The notes beneath the pieces were generated by a model. The model ran no database searches, had not been told where the DNA came from, and worked only from the letters and a program-made list of their open reading frames with translations. 64,000 bases of DNA from Tremella fuciformis (Eukaryota; Basidiomycota; Tremellomycetes; Tremellales; Tremellaceae): the NCBI GenBank assembly GCA_032768795.1, contig CP136491.1:3164501-3228500 (forward strand). Reading direction: 5' to 3'. Shown in pieces: positions 10,301 through 19,871 of this stretch; position 1 is the first letter of the stretch, and each line of letters opens with the position of its first letter. Made by a program: the position numbers and the translations under genes.

Positions 10301-12563
10301 AAGGTCCGGGGTAGGGGCAGGGCATCCTAGTTGGCCCGTGGCCGTGGCTTGGCCCTTTCCCGCCTGCGCTTGCGAGTACTGTAATCTCTCCAGGCCGGCT
10401 GGGTGGCCAATGCTACGGCTACGTGGTGGAGAGTGTCACAGCTGCTCCTGCTGGTGCAGCGACTAGCGGCCCGGTGGTCGTTGAGTGACGAGTGTTGCGT
10501 CTGTGTATCAATTTTCAACACCAGTCCCCCTCCCCCCTCCCTCCCCTTCGCCCCCACCGTCTTAGCACGTTTGACGCTCCTTTTGTCCTTGTCGACGCAA
10601 CGACCGCGGCCGTCGTCGTTGCACGTCGCATCACACCTCGCGAGCCCCGCTCCTCCGCCCGAACTAAACCGATCCGGGCACAGCGCACAGCTTGCTCTGC
10701 GCACCAGACAAGTGTGTCATATCAAAGGCGACGGCCCGCAGCCCAGCGAGCTCGTATCTTCTTCCTCGACTGACGCCAAAGGGAAGGCCAGCGACAAAGC
10801 GTCACATCCTCCCAAAACCCCCTTTACGTCTCTCTGCCTCCCTTCCGTTCTCCCCAGCCCCACCTCCCCATCCCACCCCCTTTTGTATCACCGGGGACTG
10901 GACTCGCGCACTCCCTCCACGACCCGGATCACCACCCGTCATCACCGGGCCCCTTCGGCCTGCAGGAGTAGCGGAGAGGGGGAGAGGCAGTGAGACGAAG
11001 AAGCCGCCGCCGTCGTCCGTCTCCTCCCGGTCGCTCGCTTGTCGTGTGTGTCGCACGAATTCCGCAAAGTACGGCTGTGGCGGGGGGTGCTTCCACATCA
11101 GCACCACATATTCGGTCCAGTCCCTTCGCGACCATCACAGCCAAAAGACAACGACTGCGCCCCCCTCCGCCGAGCTACCCCTGGGTCCATCAAGATCGAG
11201 ATTACCATCAACAAAAAGGGGGGACGGACGACGTAGCTTTGAGCGAGTCAGGTCCCGTCACTGTGTTCTTGTCGTCTGGACGGCCACAAGATCGGCGACG
11301 GTCAGGCCAAGAGAGGCGCCAAAGGGGGTCAAGGGGACACCAGGTACCATCATTTGGTAGTGTCATCAATACGCCGAACCCAACGGGATCGATCCACTCA
11401 ACCCACTCATCACTCTCCTCAACGACATTGGGGTCATTCGACAGCCCCGCCTGTCTCACACCATCACGCAGCTACACGGCCATCGCCCCCGCACAGCAGT
11501 TCCTGCCCGCCCTCCCTCTCGCCCGCCTCACACCCTCCCCTACGATATCGGCTCACGACAATAAGCACAAAAGTCACAGCCAGCCTCAGGTCCCTCCTCC
11601 TCTTTCCTCCAATCGCCACCAACACCACCACCACCACCTCGCCTACCATCTGATCCGCTCGCCCGCATCAGATCAGGCATAGGAATCGCCCCGGTCTCAC
11701 CGAGGCCCTACGCCCGCCGCAGGCGTCATCTTCCTTCCCTCGGCTCCTTCACGACCGCACACGCCATCATCTTCTCTCTATTGTCTCTCGACCCCAACCT
11801 TCTCTCGAGCTTCCCAGCCGATCGATACTGTCACGCTTATTTCATCATTCGCCGCCTCGAAGTCGAGCGGGGAAATACGTGGCGTCACGGCGAGACATCT
11901 TTCATTTAAAGAAGAAGCAAGGATTCAAAACGTCAACCTCTCTCCCCCTCGGCTAAGCGAAACACCAATTCGGTGCGCGAAGAGCGAGCGACATTGCGAG
12001 CGAGGAGGCAGGCCGAGACTCTGTAGCACAAGGGGGGCACTCCGGGACAAGGAGGTGAAAAGTAGCTTCTTGTAAGTCGCGATCTTTTGTCTACTCGTTC
12101 TCGTTCTCGTTCTGGCGCATCTGCAAAGACGACGTCGGCGGAAACGGCCTTCTCATCTGGCCCCACCTACATCGCCTCCGCATCCCTTCCCTTCCCTTCC
12201 CTTCCGTTCGCGTCCAGTCCCAGTCCAGTCCATCAATCTTCTCAGCCACCCACCCCCTCCCCTCCCGAGCATCCTTAACCCCCTCAGACTTCCATTCGCT
12301 GTGACCGTGATCGGTTTGAACAGCCCCTCATGCTCATCATGTCAGACAATCCAAGAACACACAGAAAAGACGCTGCATCCTACCCCCTCCTTCTCTTTCT
12401 CCCGAGACCCTTCTCTCAACCCCCTCACCCGTACTTCTCACCCGCCAGACTCGCACAGCCAAGCCGGACTCGTGGCCCCTTCCCGTAAGGGGCTAAGCAC
12501 CCTCGGCACTCCCCACGGCCCCGAGTGGTACCTCCTCCCATTCCCGATCGCCCGGAACGCTCG
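7359..12563. promoter_or_regulatory. 5.2-kb gene-free region upstream of the cyclin gene
   Basis: No ORF has a conserved motif, credible splice set or domain. From about 10500 the plus strand becomes strongly pyrimidine-rich (runs of CCTTCCC at 12187-12206, TCGTTC near 12096, CACCAC near 11624), as in a long 5' leader. The left part should also contain the promoter of the divergent glucanase gene. The size is exceptional for this window, where most intergenic gaps are 0.2-0.7 kb. Confidence 0.5.
12330..12488 (+). promoter_or_regulatory. Upstream ORF (52 codons) in the cyclin leader
   Basis: ATG at 12330 opens a 52-codon frame ending in TAA at 12486-12488, 75 bp before the cyclin start codon and out of splice phase with it. 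If the leader is transcribed from upstream, this uORF would be met first by scanning ribosomes and could lower cyclin translation. There is no peptide-level evidence. Confidence 0.4.
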
Positions 12564-15081
12564 ATGATTCGACAGCCATACTTCCCGTGCCCCCAATCCC
12601 AGTTCCATCACCATCAACCGCGGTCTCAATCCCAGACCCGTCCCTACCCCGTCACATACGCCCAGCAGCAGCAGCAGCTTCTTCCCGTCACTCCTCCATC
12701 GCGATATGATTCCGATTACGACCCCGCCTTGATAGTCGACATGGCCAACTCGACCCCGTACTTTGCCCCTCCGTCCGCTGGAGCACGCTCTCCAGCCTCT
12801 GCCGCCATGGACTACATGTGGGGCAGCAAGGCGGAGTATGATGCTCCTGGCGGCGGCGGCTCGCTCATCGGCGCGAGCGCAGGCACGTTCTTGTCCTTGC
12901 GACCCGAGATGGCCACCGCGTCTGTTCAGCCGCAGCCAGTCTTGCCCCCCGTCGTCGACCCTGTTCTCGCCACGCCCGAGCTATACGACCCAGTAGGGAG
13001 GCGAGACTCCAAAACGGACATGAACATGGCAAAGCAGGGCACTGTGTCGGCAAGGGCGAGCTTTCACACACCACTGGCGTCATATATCGGTGAGTGACCA
13101 CTCTCCCACACGCTCTAGAAACCGCACAGCTGACACTCAGCTCAACTGTTGGTCTGGATGTGGTTTGGACGTTCCTCCGATCGAACGCGAGCACCGACGC
13201 CGCAGACGCCCTCGCCCCTCGATTCGGCGTACGATCTCACACAGGACCCCATGACCCCCATCAACCCCCTGCAGCTACAGCCGAGCAAGGAGTTCGTGAA
13301 GAGCGTCAGGCGGGTCTTGCAGCTCACGCTGGTGTCGCACTCGGTGACCGTCGTCGCCCTTCTGTATGTGCACAGGATCAAGACTCAAACGCAGCTGGGA
13401 GACCTCACTCTACCGGCAGGTAGCGAGTGGGGCGTGTTCGTGACTAGCTTGATCTTGGCAAACAAGTTCCTGGACGAGTGGGTCCATATCCGACATGGAT
13501 GAGCTTCAGCTGACCTCCAGCAACACATACACCAACCGCACATGGGCAGAGCTGTCGGGACATCCCGTGAAGGTCATCAACGTGAGTCGACTATGTCCCC
13601 TTGTATGTACTGATGCTAATATTGCAGCTCATGGAAGCCGAATTCCTCGCCGGTCTCGGGTACTGCCTGACAGTGCACAAGGAGGAGTACGAGCGATGGA
13701 GCAATCTCCTCGACGGGTTCATCACTTCTCGCGAGCGCGATGCTGCCTTGCGACACTCTCGCCTCAGCTATTCCCCCATCCATCCTCACAACCCGATCTT
13801 CACCCCTCAATCCATTCCTAGCGCGGTCCTCCCTGCAGACAACGGCTTGTACCGCGCTCGCACCGCCTCCCCGCCCAAGAAGCCGCATTATAATTACGCA
13901 CACGCACCAGACCATCAGCGCAAACGCTCTGCCGTCGACGCCTTCGCTGGGGATCTCCCTTCAACATCGACATCGGCAGTCATGGAGCAGATGCGAATGC
14001 CTCCACGCAAGGCCGGTTTCACTGTACCGGTCACGCCCGACTACACGCAGTATTCGTACGCCTACCCTACAGCGGAGCCCTCACAAGGCTCGGGTCTTGG
14101 GCGGTCGACTAGTCTCAACAGGCAGATTGCGAGGATGCCTCCGGACTCGACCGGGCGCAGAGGATCGGTCGGCCATGTGCCAACAGTCCCGACTCCTTCG
14201 GGTGGCACATACGTAGCCCAGCCGCAGTATTATCCATGGGGACCACAATTCGGCGACCAATACTCGGCGCTCACGGCTGCCTTCGAAGCGATGCAGCTAC
14301 CTGCAAATGTGCCACCAGAAGTGAGCTCTCGTTTTGTTTTATTTTTTCGACATAGCTGACATTGCAGCACCTGGTATTCTACACTGTTGCCGCGGACGCG
14401 CATCCCGGCCAAGACGGTGCGCCGAGAAAGGGTATCCTACACTACGCCCAGAACCCCTATGGGCAATATCCCGCCAACGTTGCTCAATATCTCCCTCCCC
14501 CCGAGTCCGACTCGAATCCTTCGGCACCCAACTCGTTGCGCCCTTCGCCGATCGCGCATTACTACCCCACCACCTCCCAGGCCGGGACGCCCTACGGCTA
14601 CGCGGCTCAGTCGCCCTATATGCCTGACGCGGTGTATCCCCCTCCAAGCCAAAGCCAGATGCAACAACAGCACGACGCGCTGGTCTCGATGCAGCGGCAA
14701 CACGCCTCGCAGCAGCGCTGGAACCGGACGGACAATCCGCCGCCCGCCACTGCCGTCCCTGCTCCGTTTGCCAATGCCGGTCCTCCGGCCTACGCCTACA
14801 ACCCTTGGTCGAACGAGGACGAAGGCGCCTACAACGAAGAGGAGGCCATCTGGTCTTCCAACGCCGAGGACGCGTACTTGCCATCTGCGGTCGGAGGTGG
14901 CCTGTGGAGCGGCGCGAGCGGTAACGGTCTGCTCGGCGCCACAGCGGTGCAAAAGCCTCCTGGTTCCACACCGATCGGTCTCGGGATGCAGACCGGAGGC
15001 CAGTGGAGCAGTCCCGCCAAAGCAGCCGCAAGGAATGTGGCCAACGCAGCCGCTGCGCGGTTCGACGAGGGATACTGGTGA
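12564..15081 (+). CDS. Pho85-type (PCL-like) cyclin
   Basis: Five exons (12564-13089, 13141-13477, 13521-13581, 13628-14320, 14368-15081) give 776 aa. A Gln/Pro-rich N-terminus leads to a cyclin box at about residues 200-320: FVKSVRRVLQLTLVSHS, LANKFLDDNTYTNRTWAELS and NLMEAEFLAGLGY, the signature of fungal PCL/Pas1-type cyclins that partner the Pho85/Cdk5-like kinase. The long C-terminus is Pro/Gln/Tyr-rich and probably disordered. Splice phases all close, and LDD-NTYT is formed exactly across the second intron. Length is well above the roughly 300 aa of yeast PCLs. The start is the first ATG in frame; the long leader and uORF suggest tight control. Confidence 0.87.
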
Positions 15082-15300
15082 ACGACTTTCCAGCCCCACT
15101 CGTTTCTCACGACTCTTTTTCTTGTTTTCACGGCCCGGACGACCCCAATACGAGAGACACTGGCGGACAGCCGCCATGACCAGACACACCATTCCAATTT
15201 GTACAGTATTCGCATGGAACTTCACCTGGCACATTTATTTCTATTTAGTTGCCGGCTGTGCGCCCGCATGGATGGCGGAGCGAGTCGAGCTGTAGACCAC

Positions 15301-15466
15301 CATACACGCAGGACCAAAAGTTATGCTAGGCATGTAGTCGCATGTATCCTGCCTATCGGCACTGCGCGAAGCTCAAGTCTCGCATACACGCAGGACCAAA
15401 AGTTATGCTAGGCATGTAGTTGCAATCGCATGTATTCTGCCTATCGCGAAGCTCAAGTCTCGCATT
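15301..15466. repeat. Imperfect 82-bp tandem duplication
   Basis: CATACACGCAGGACCAAAAG begins at 15301 and again at 15383. Both copies continue through TTATGCTAGGCATGTAGT to GCGAAGCTCAAGTCTCGCAT, differing by small indels in the middle. It lies between the convergent 3' ends of the cyclin and GT32 genes. The remainder of 15082-15529 shows nothing else. Confidence 0.85.
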
Positions 15467-15529
15467 CATCGCTAGCGATACAGTGTCCCCTCCCCCCAAC
15501 TGTGGGAAAAGAAAAAGTCTATAGTCTAT

Positions 15530-17215
15530 CTAGTTTATACAAGTAGAACCCCTGTCCCCGCCACTACACCTCTTGTCCGGCTGCGTGCGCTCCTCCTCGT
15601 CTGGCCGCCAGCGGCCTTGGCCTTCGTGGCACGAGACCCATATTCCTTGGTCGGTATAGTCTGGGCTGATCGTGTTGGTGTCCCAGTCGCAGCCTCCAAA
15701 TGTGGACCGCTCAGGCAGAAGGCTGGCATCAGTAGAAGCACCGACCAGCCAAGCGGGGGAGAGCTCACATGATGTCTCCTATCCTGCTAGGTGTCGGATC
15801 GCCGTCGGGCGTGTTGCGCGGGTTGAAGCCGTACATGACGGCGAGGTACCGGTACACCGCTTGCGAGCTGCCGGTCAGAACGGCACCGCACGAACAGGAC
15901 AAGGGAGGGGCGACGCACAATGGTCCTGGGCCAGTGAGGTTCAGTGCCCCGGGGTACTGCTCGAGCTCGCCGCCGTGCTCGTCGTGCAGCTCCAACATGC
16001 GCGGCATGATGCGCGAGAGCGTGTCGAGGAAGATGGGATGGAAGGGCTTGCTCTGCGCGTCGTCAGCCTGGGGAGCTTGCGCCTTTGGCGCTGCGCTGCT
16101 GCGCCACTCACCATCATCGTCCATTGACAGATCTGCGCGGCCGACTCGAACTGCTCCTCCCACCCCGGGTCCGTATCGCCCACATCGGCCCGCCAGCGGT
16201 CTCCGTGCCCGATGACGTTGTTCTCGACGCTCAGCACGGCCGACACGCTGCCGTCCAATATCGGGTGCTGCGTGTTGGTGAATGCGTACTCGGCGTCAGT
16301 CGGGCTGGAGCCGTCAAAGCCCGCGGCGAGCAGGGTGCGCAGGGCATCGACCGACGGGCCCGTGCGGTCGAGCGGGTCGTGCCCCCACGTAAGCGCGTGC
16401 TGCAGTGGCGCGGTGTCAGAGTCGGTGTACAGGCCGCCGTGGAGGAAGAGCACGAGGTAGCTGGCGCGTCAGCGCCGGCCCCACAGACAGGCCAGACCGG
16501 ACTGGACTCACCGGATCGTGTCCGCCTTGAAGATGACGCTCGGCATGGCGTTCCACGCATCCCACAGCTTGCTCCCCTGCGTCATTTCCCGCACTGCGCG
16601 CTCCATCTCGGCGTTCCCGTACACCTCGACGTCCCACCCGGGGTGCGTCTCGCCCCACCGCGCAAACGCCGGCGGGAGGTCGTGCTTGTCCGCATCGGTC
16701 GTGAAGATCACCCTGCGCATGCCGCCCGCCTCGCCCGCGGCCGGCAGCGGCGGCGCGGCGCGGTGCTCCATGCGCCGCAGGACCTCGAACACCTGCGCGT
16801 GGTACGACGGGGGCAAGTACTCTGATGCGAAGCGCCCCAGCCGCCCGACGTAGTCTTCGAGCGACTCGTCGAGGCCGTAGATGCGCAGCGCGGGCGCGTC
16901 GGTGTCCTCGTCCCATCCCGCCGCCAGCTGCGCCGAGACGAGCTCATCGTACGTCCGCACCACCCCGTCGAGGGGGATGGTCTTGCCATCCGACGGCCGC
17001 GCATAGTCGTACAAGTGGCCTTGTCCTTGCCCGTCCGAGAGCGCGGACGTGCGCCACGCCGGCAAGCTCGACAGGGTATCGGGGAGGAGCACGCGTCCGG
17101 CGAGGAGGGTGCACAGGACAATGGCCGCCAGACCGAGGGCGACGACGGGCGCTCGTCGACTGGCCGACGAGGCGCTGAGGCGCCGTTGTGGGCGCCAGGC
17201 AGGTTCCGGGCTCAT
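15530..17215 (-). CDS. GT32-family mannosyltransferase (OCH1/HOC1-like)
   Basis: Five exons (16512-17215, 16112-16460, 15919-16052, 15769-15867, 15530-15722) give 492 aa; every intron is GT-AG and phases close. The N-terminus is that of a type II Golgi protein (short basic tail, then VVALGLAAIVLCTLLAG). The family core includes IFKADTIRYLVLF across the first intron and the metal-binding DXD motif in HGGLYTDSDT. NLTGPG and an IGDI-to-ILLPERSTFGG region follow near the C-terminus, as in OCH1-related enzymes that add alpha-1,6-mannose in the Golgi. Exact linkage cannot be told from sequence. The transposon at 17467 sits in its upstream region. Confidence 0.88.
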
Positions 17216-17457
17216 CGCATCTCCTTGCCCCCCAAAAGGAGTCTTGGGGACGAGGATGGGGGTGAGCGGTTAGTGCCGTGTTGTTGTCGTGATGTCAAAG
17301 GTCCGTCGATGCATGTGTTCTTTTAGTCGACTCGAGTAGTCTTGGTGCTAAGAAAGAAGCAGCTTTTTGATTCAACAAACATGTGTCTCACCGCCCCGCC
17401 GCCGCTCCACCCGCCGCCATGGCATCCGTTGACCCTGAATCAAAGGAGGGTCCGGGT

Positions 17458-17466
17458 CACTTGAAA
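17458..17466. repeat. Target-site duplication, left copy
   Basis: CACTTGAAA at 17458-17466 is repeated exactly at 19731-19739, directly flanking the inverted terminal repeats of the transposon. Confidence 0.8.
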
Positions 17467-17640
17467 GAGTAAATTTTTTAAATAGCACTCCGTGAATTTA
17501 TGTGGTCGTAACTGGCACTCGGTTTATTGCCCTTATCTCCGCTAGCATGATAGTGGAGCCCCGAGCGCGTTTCATAATGACAAGCCTCTCGCATTAGAAG
17601 TGTTTTCTAATTAAACATAATGCGAGAAACATAATCCCAT

Positions 17641-17692
17641 TACCCCTAACCTCCTAATCCCCTAACCCCCTAACACCCCTAACCTCCTAATC
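17641..17692. repeat. Telomere-like C-rich motif cluster inside the transposon
   Basis: About six degenerate units of the form CCCCTAA, CCCCCTAA and CCTCCTAAT occur in 52 bp of the left arm. They resemble the C-strand of fungal telomeres (TTAGGG-type). The right arm holds only scattered CCTAAT. Interstitial position and the flanking TIR show this is element sequence, not a chromosome end. Confidence 0.5.
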
Positions 17693-17820
17693 GGTTTCGC
17701 AATTTTCTAATCTCACTGTCTAACGTCGGTCACGTGGAAAAGGGCCACACCCAAATAGTTGCCACGTGGACGCGTCGTCATTCATCTCTGACATGACGCG
17801 TTGTTGACATTACTCTTTCT

Positions 17821-19485
17821 ATGGATCGCTCTATCTCAAGCATGCGGGCTTCCAAAGCTACCATCCAGGCTGCAGTCGATGCTTACTGGTCTAGGCTACT
17901 TGCAGAGCCCGACAATCCTCCCTCAATGCGCGTCATTGCTGCAGAATTTGGCATCAACCACCAGACCCTATCCAAACGCGTCTCGGCTGGCGTTTCCGAC
18001 CACAACACCGCTGCAGAGCCCCTTCAAGCCCTCACACCGCGTGAGGAGACAGCCCTGGTCGATCACATGCGACGTATGACCAATTTGGGCCATCCTATCA
18101 CACCAAAAGAGGCCAAAACCATTGCCAGTCAGCTCCGACAGACCAGGCTGCTCCTTGACCCGACTTGCCGACCGGATTCTATCGAGCCCCTTGGCATCAA
18201 CTGGATCCAACGCTTCAAATCTCGACACCCAGAGGTCCGCACGACCACCACGCGAAGGATCGATGCTGCCCGCTTCAATGGGGCCAATGTGGAGAACATG
18301 ACAGCCTGGTTCAATGAGGTCCGCGAGCTGCGAGAGTTGAACAACTACGAACCGCAAAATATCTACAACATGGACGAAACTGGCTACGGGCTTGGTCTCA
18401 CGGCCTCTCGACAGGTCCTTGCGGTCATGGACAAGGCCGATACCGTCTCGTTATTGCCCAAGACCGGCAACAAGGCCTGGCAGAAGGAGCAGGGCTCGAG
18501 AGAGTGGGTAACCACCATCGAATGCGTCTCGGCCGCAGGCAAGGCCTTACCGCCACTTGTCATCTTCAAGGGCAAGGCAGGCGTGAGCTCGGGGTGGATG
18601 CCAGAGAACCCAAGGGTCGATATCAGCGCTTGGGCTTGGTCTGCAAGCGAGTCAGGCTGGACAAATGATGCGACAGCCCTCAAATGGCTCGACTTGATCT
18701 TCCTTCCGAATGCAGCAATCGACACACCCAATCAGCGTCGACTGCTCATCGTCGACGGTCATGGCAGCCATGTGCGAGCCACGTTTATCGGGATCTGTCT
18801 TGCCAACGACATCGACCTCATGATCTTACCTTCGCACACCTCAAACATCTCGCAGCCTCTGGATGTTGGAGTATTCAAGCCTCTGAAAGCCGCCATGGCC
18901 TCTGCGATCGCTCGCTACTCGCGCTGGCACTCCCCGACAATATCGAAGAGTGTCTGGGCCGGACTGCTCGCCGAGGCTCGTCAAGAAGCCCTGACCGAGC
19001 GGAACATCAAGTCTGGGTGGCGAAATACTGGTCTTGAGCCGTTCAACCCTCAGAAGCTCTTGCAGGACGTCTGCACACCTCAAAGAGCACCTCGTCCGTC
19101 TCATCTGCTGCTTAGCCAGCCATTGGGCTCACTTTCAAGCGAGAACCGAGCTTTTATGAGCCTTTATGGCTCGGATCTATCAACACCGGTCAAAAATCAC
19201 TTCGACAAGCTTGTCGAGACATCCGAGGTTGCGCACGCCCGCTACACCCTTGCAGAGCGAGAGAATACCGAGCTGCACGCTGCCTTGGACCGACCCAAGG
19301 CCAAGCGCAAGATCGTGAGCGTTTCTACATTGGGAACCTTCACCCTCACCACGACCGAGGTTTATGAGAGAGTGGCGAAGATGGACGAAGAAAGGGCGGC
19401 AAAGAAGCGAGCTAAGGCTTCCAACGCTGTTGGGGCTGGTCAAGGGGGTCCGTCTCGTGCTCCAGCTACAGTCATACGCATGTAA
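17821..19485 (+). CDS. pogo/Fot1-like DDE transposase
   Basis: Single exon, 554 aa. The N-terminus has two helix-turn-helix regions (psq-type ending GINHQTLSKRV, then a CENP-B-type one). The DDE_1 domain shows NMDETGYG, LLIVDGHGSH and SNISQPLDVGVFKPLK; the last two Asp residues are 36 positions apart, the DD35D spacing of the pogo/Fot1 group. No stop or frameshift is present. The coding region occupies most of the interior of the flanking inverted repeats. pogo-group elements normally duplicate TA, whereas this element is flanked by 9 bp. Confidence 0.88.
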   Translation: MDRSISSMRASKATIQAAVDAYWSRLLAEPDNPPSMRVIAAEFGINHQTLSKRVSAGVSDHNTAAEPLQALTPREETALVDHMRRMTNLGHPITPKEAKTIASQLRQTRLLLDPTCRPDSIEPLGINWIQRFKSRHPEVRTTTTRRIDAARFNGANVENMTAWFNEVRELRELNNYEPQNIYNMDETGYGLGLTASRQVLAVMDKADTVSLLPKTGNKAWQKEQGSREWVTTIECVSAAGKALPPLVIFKGKAGVSSGWMPENPRVDISAWAWSASESGWTNDATALKWLDLIFLPNAAIDTPNQRRLLIVDGHGSHVRATFIGICLANDIDLMILPSHTSNISQPLDVGVFKPLKAAMASAIARYSRWHSPTISKSVWAGLLAEARQEALTERNIKSGWRNTGLEPFNPQKLLQDVCTPQRAPRPSHLLLSQPLGSLSSENRAFMSLYGSDLSTPVKNHFDKLVETSEVAHARYTLAERENTELHAALDRPKAKRKIVSVSTLGTFTLTTTEVYERVAKMDEERAAKKRAKASNAVGAGQGGPSRAPATVIRM

Positions 19486-19730
19486 CTCAAGAACTGCATG
19501 CACAAGAGCAGTTCTTGACACCATGATGATACCTTCGGTGCTCGGTGGCAATTATTTGGGTGTGGCCCTTTTCCACGTGACCGACGTTAATGTGGTCGAC
19601 ACTCTATCCTAATAGGCATCCGGTTTCCTAATGAGGTTTACTAATGAGTGCCAATTATGAGACAGCGGGTGAACCGAGTGCTAGTTACGACCACATCAGT
19701 TCAGGGGAGTGCTATTTAATAAATTTACTC

Positions 19731-19739
19731 CACTTGAAA
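19731..19739. repeat. Target-site duplication, right copy
   Basis: CACTTGAAA, identical to 17458-17466 and immediately outside the right terminal repeat. Confidence 0.8.
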
Positions 19740-19871
19740 CGATGCAATAACGTAATGGTGAGATCTCAGAAACCCTCACCCACTACGTCCAGCCATGACA
19801 TGTCATCTGTCGGATCTTGCCATGTGAGCAGCTCATCGAGTGGGAGATCTTGTTCGAGTCAGTCCCATTCG

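Larger units (their letters stand above)
17467..19730 (+). mobile_element. Complete 2.26-kb DNA transposon
   Basis: The left end starts GAGTAAATTT and the right end finishes AAATTTACTC. The outer inverted repeats align over about 60 bp (17467-17526 against 19671-19730), with shared AAATAGCACTCC, TGTGGTCGTAACT and GCACTCGGTT. A second inverted segment lies inside: 17721-17764 pairs with 19546-19589 (AACGTCGGTCACGTGGAAAA, then GGGCCACACCCAAATA). Between these the two arms diverge. A 9-bp direct repeat flanks the ends and one intact transposase gene lies inside. All expected parts are present, so it may be autonomous. Confidence 0.85.

Noticed and set aside
10100..10400. Possible tRNA or small RNA gene in the long gap
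   Set aside because: No convincing A-box/B-box pair or cloverleaf could be recognised by eye; a tRNA scan would be decisive.
10692..11682. Overlapping plus-strand ORFs of 222-230 aa
   Set aside because: Pro/Ser/Arg low-complexity translations of a pyrimidine-rich leader, with no conserved motif and equal-quality frames overlapping each other.
17467..17535. TA as the target duplication of the pogo-like element
   Set aside because: A TA lies just inside each end, but the terminal repeats extend 3 bp beyond it (GAG/CTC) and an exact 9-bp direct repeat follows, which fits better.
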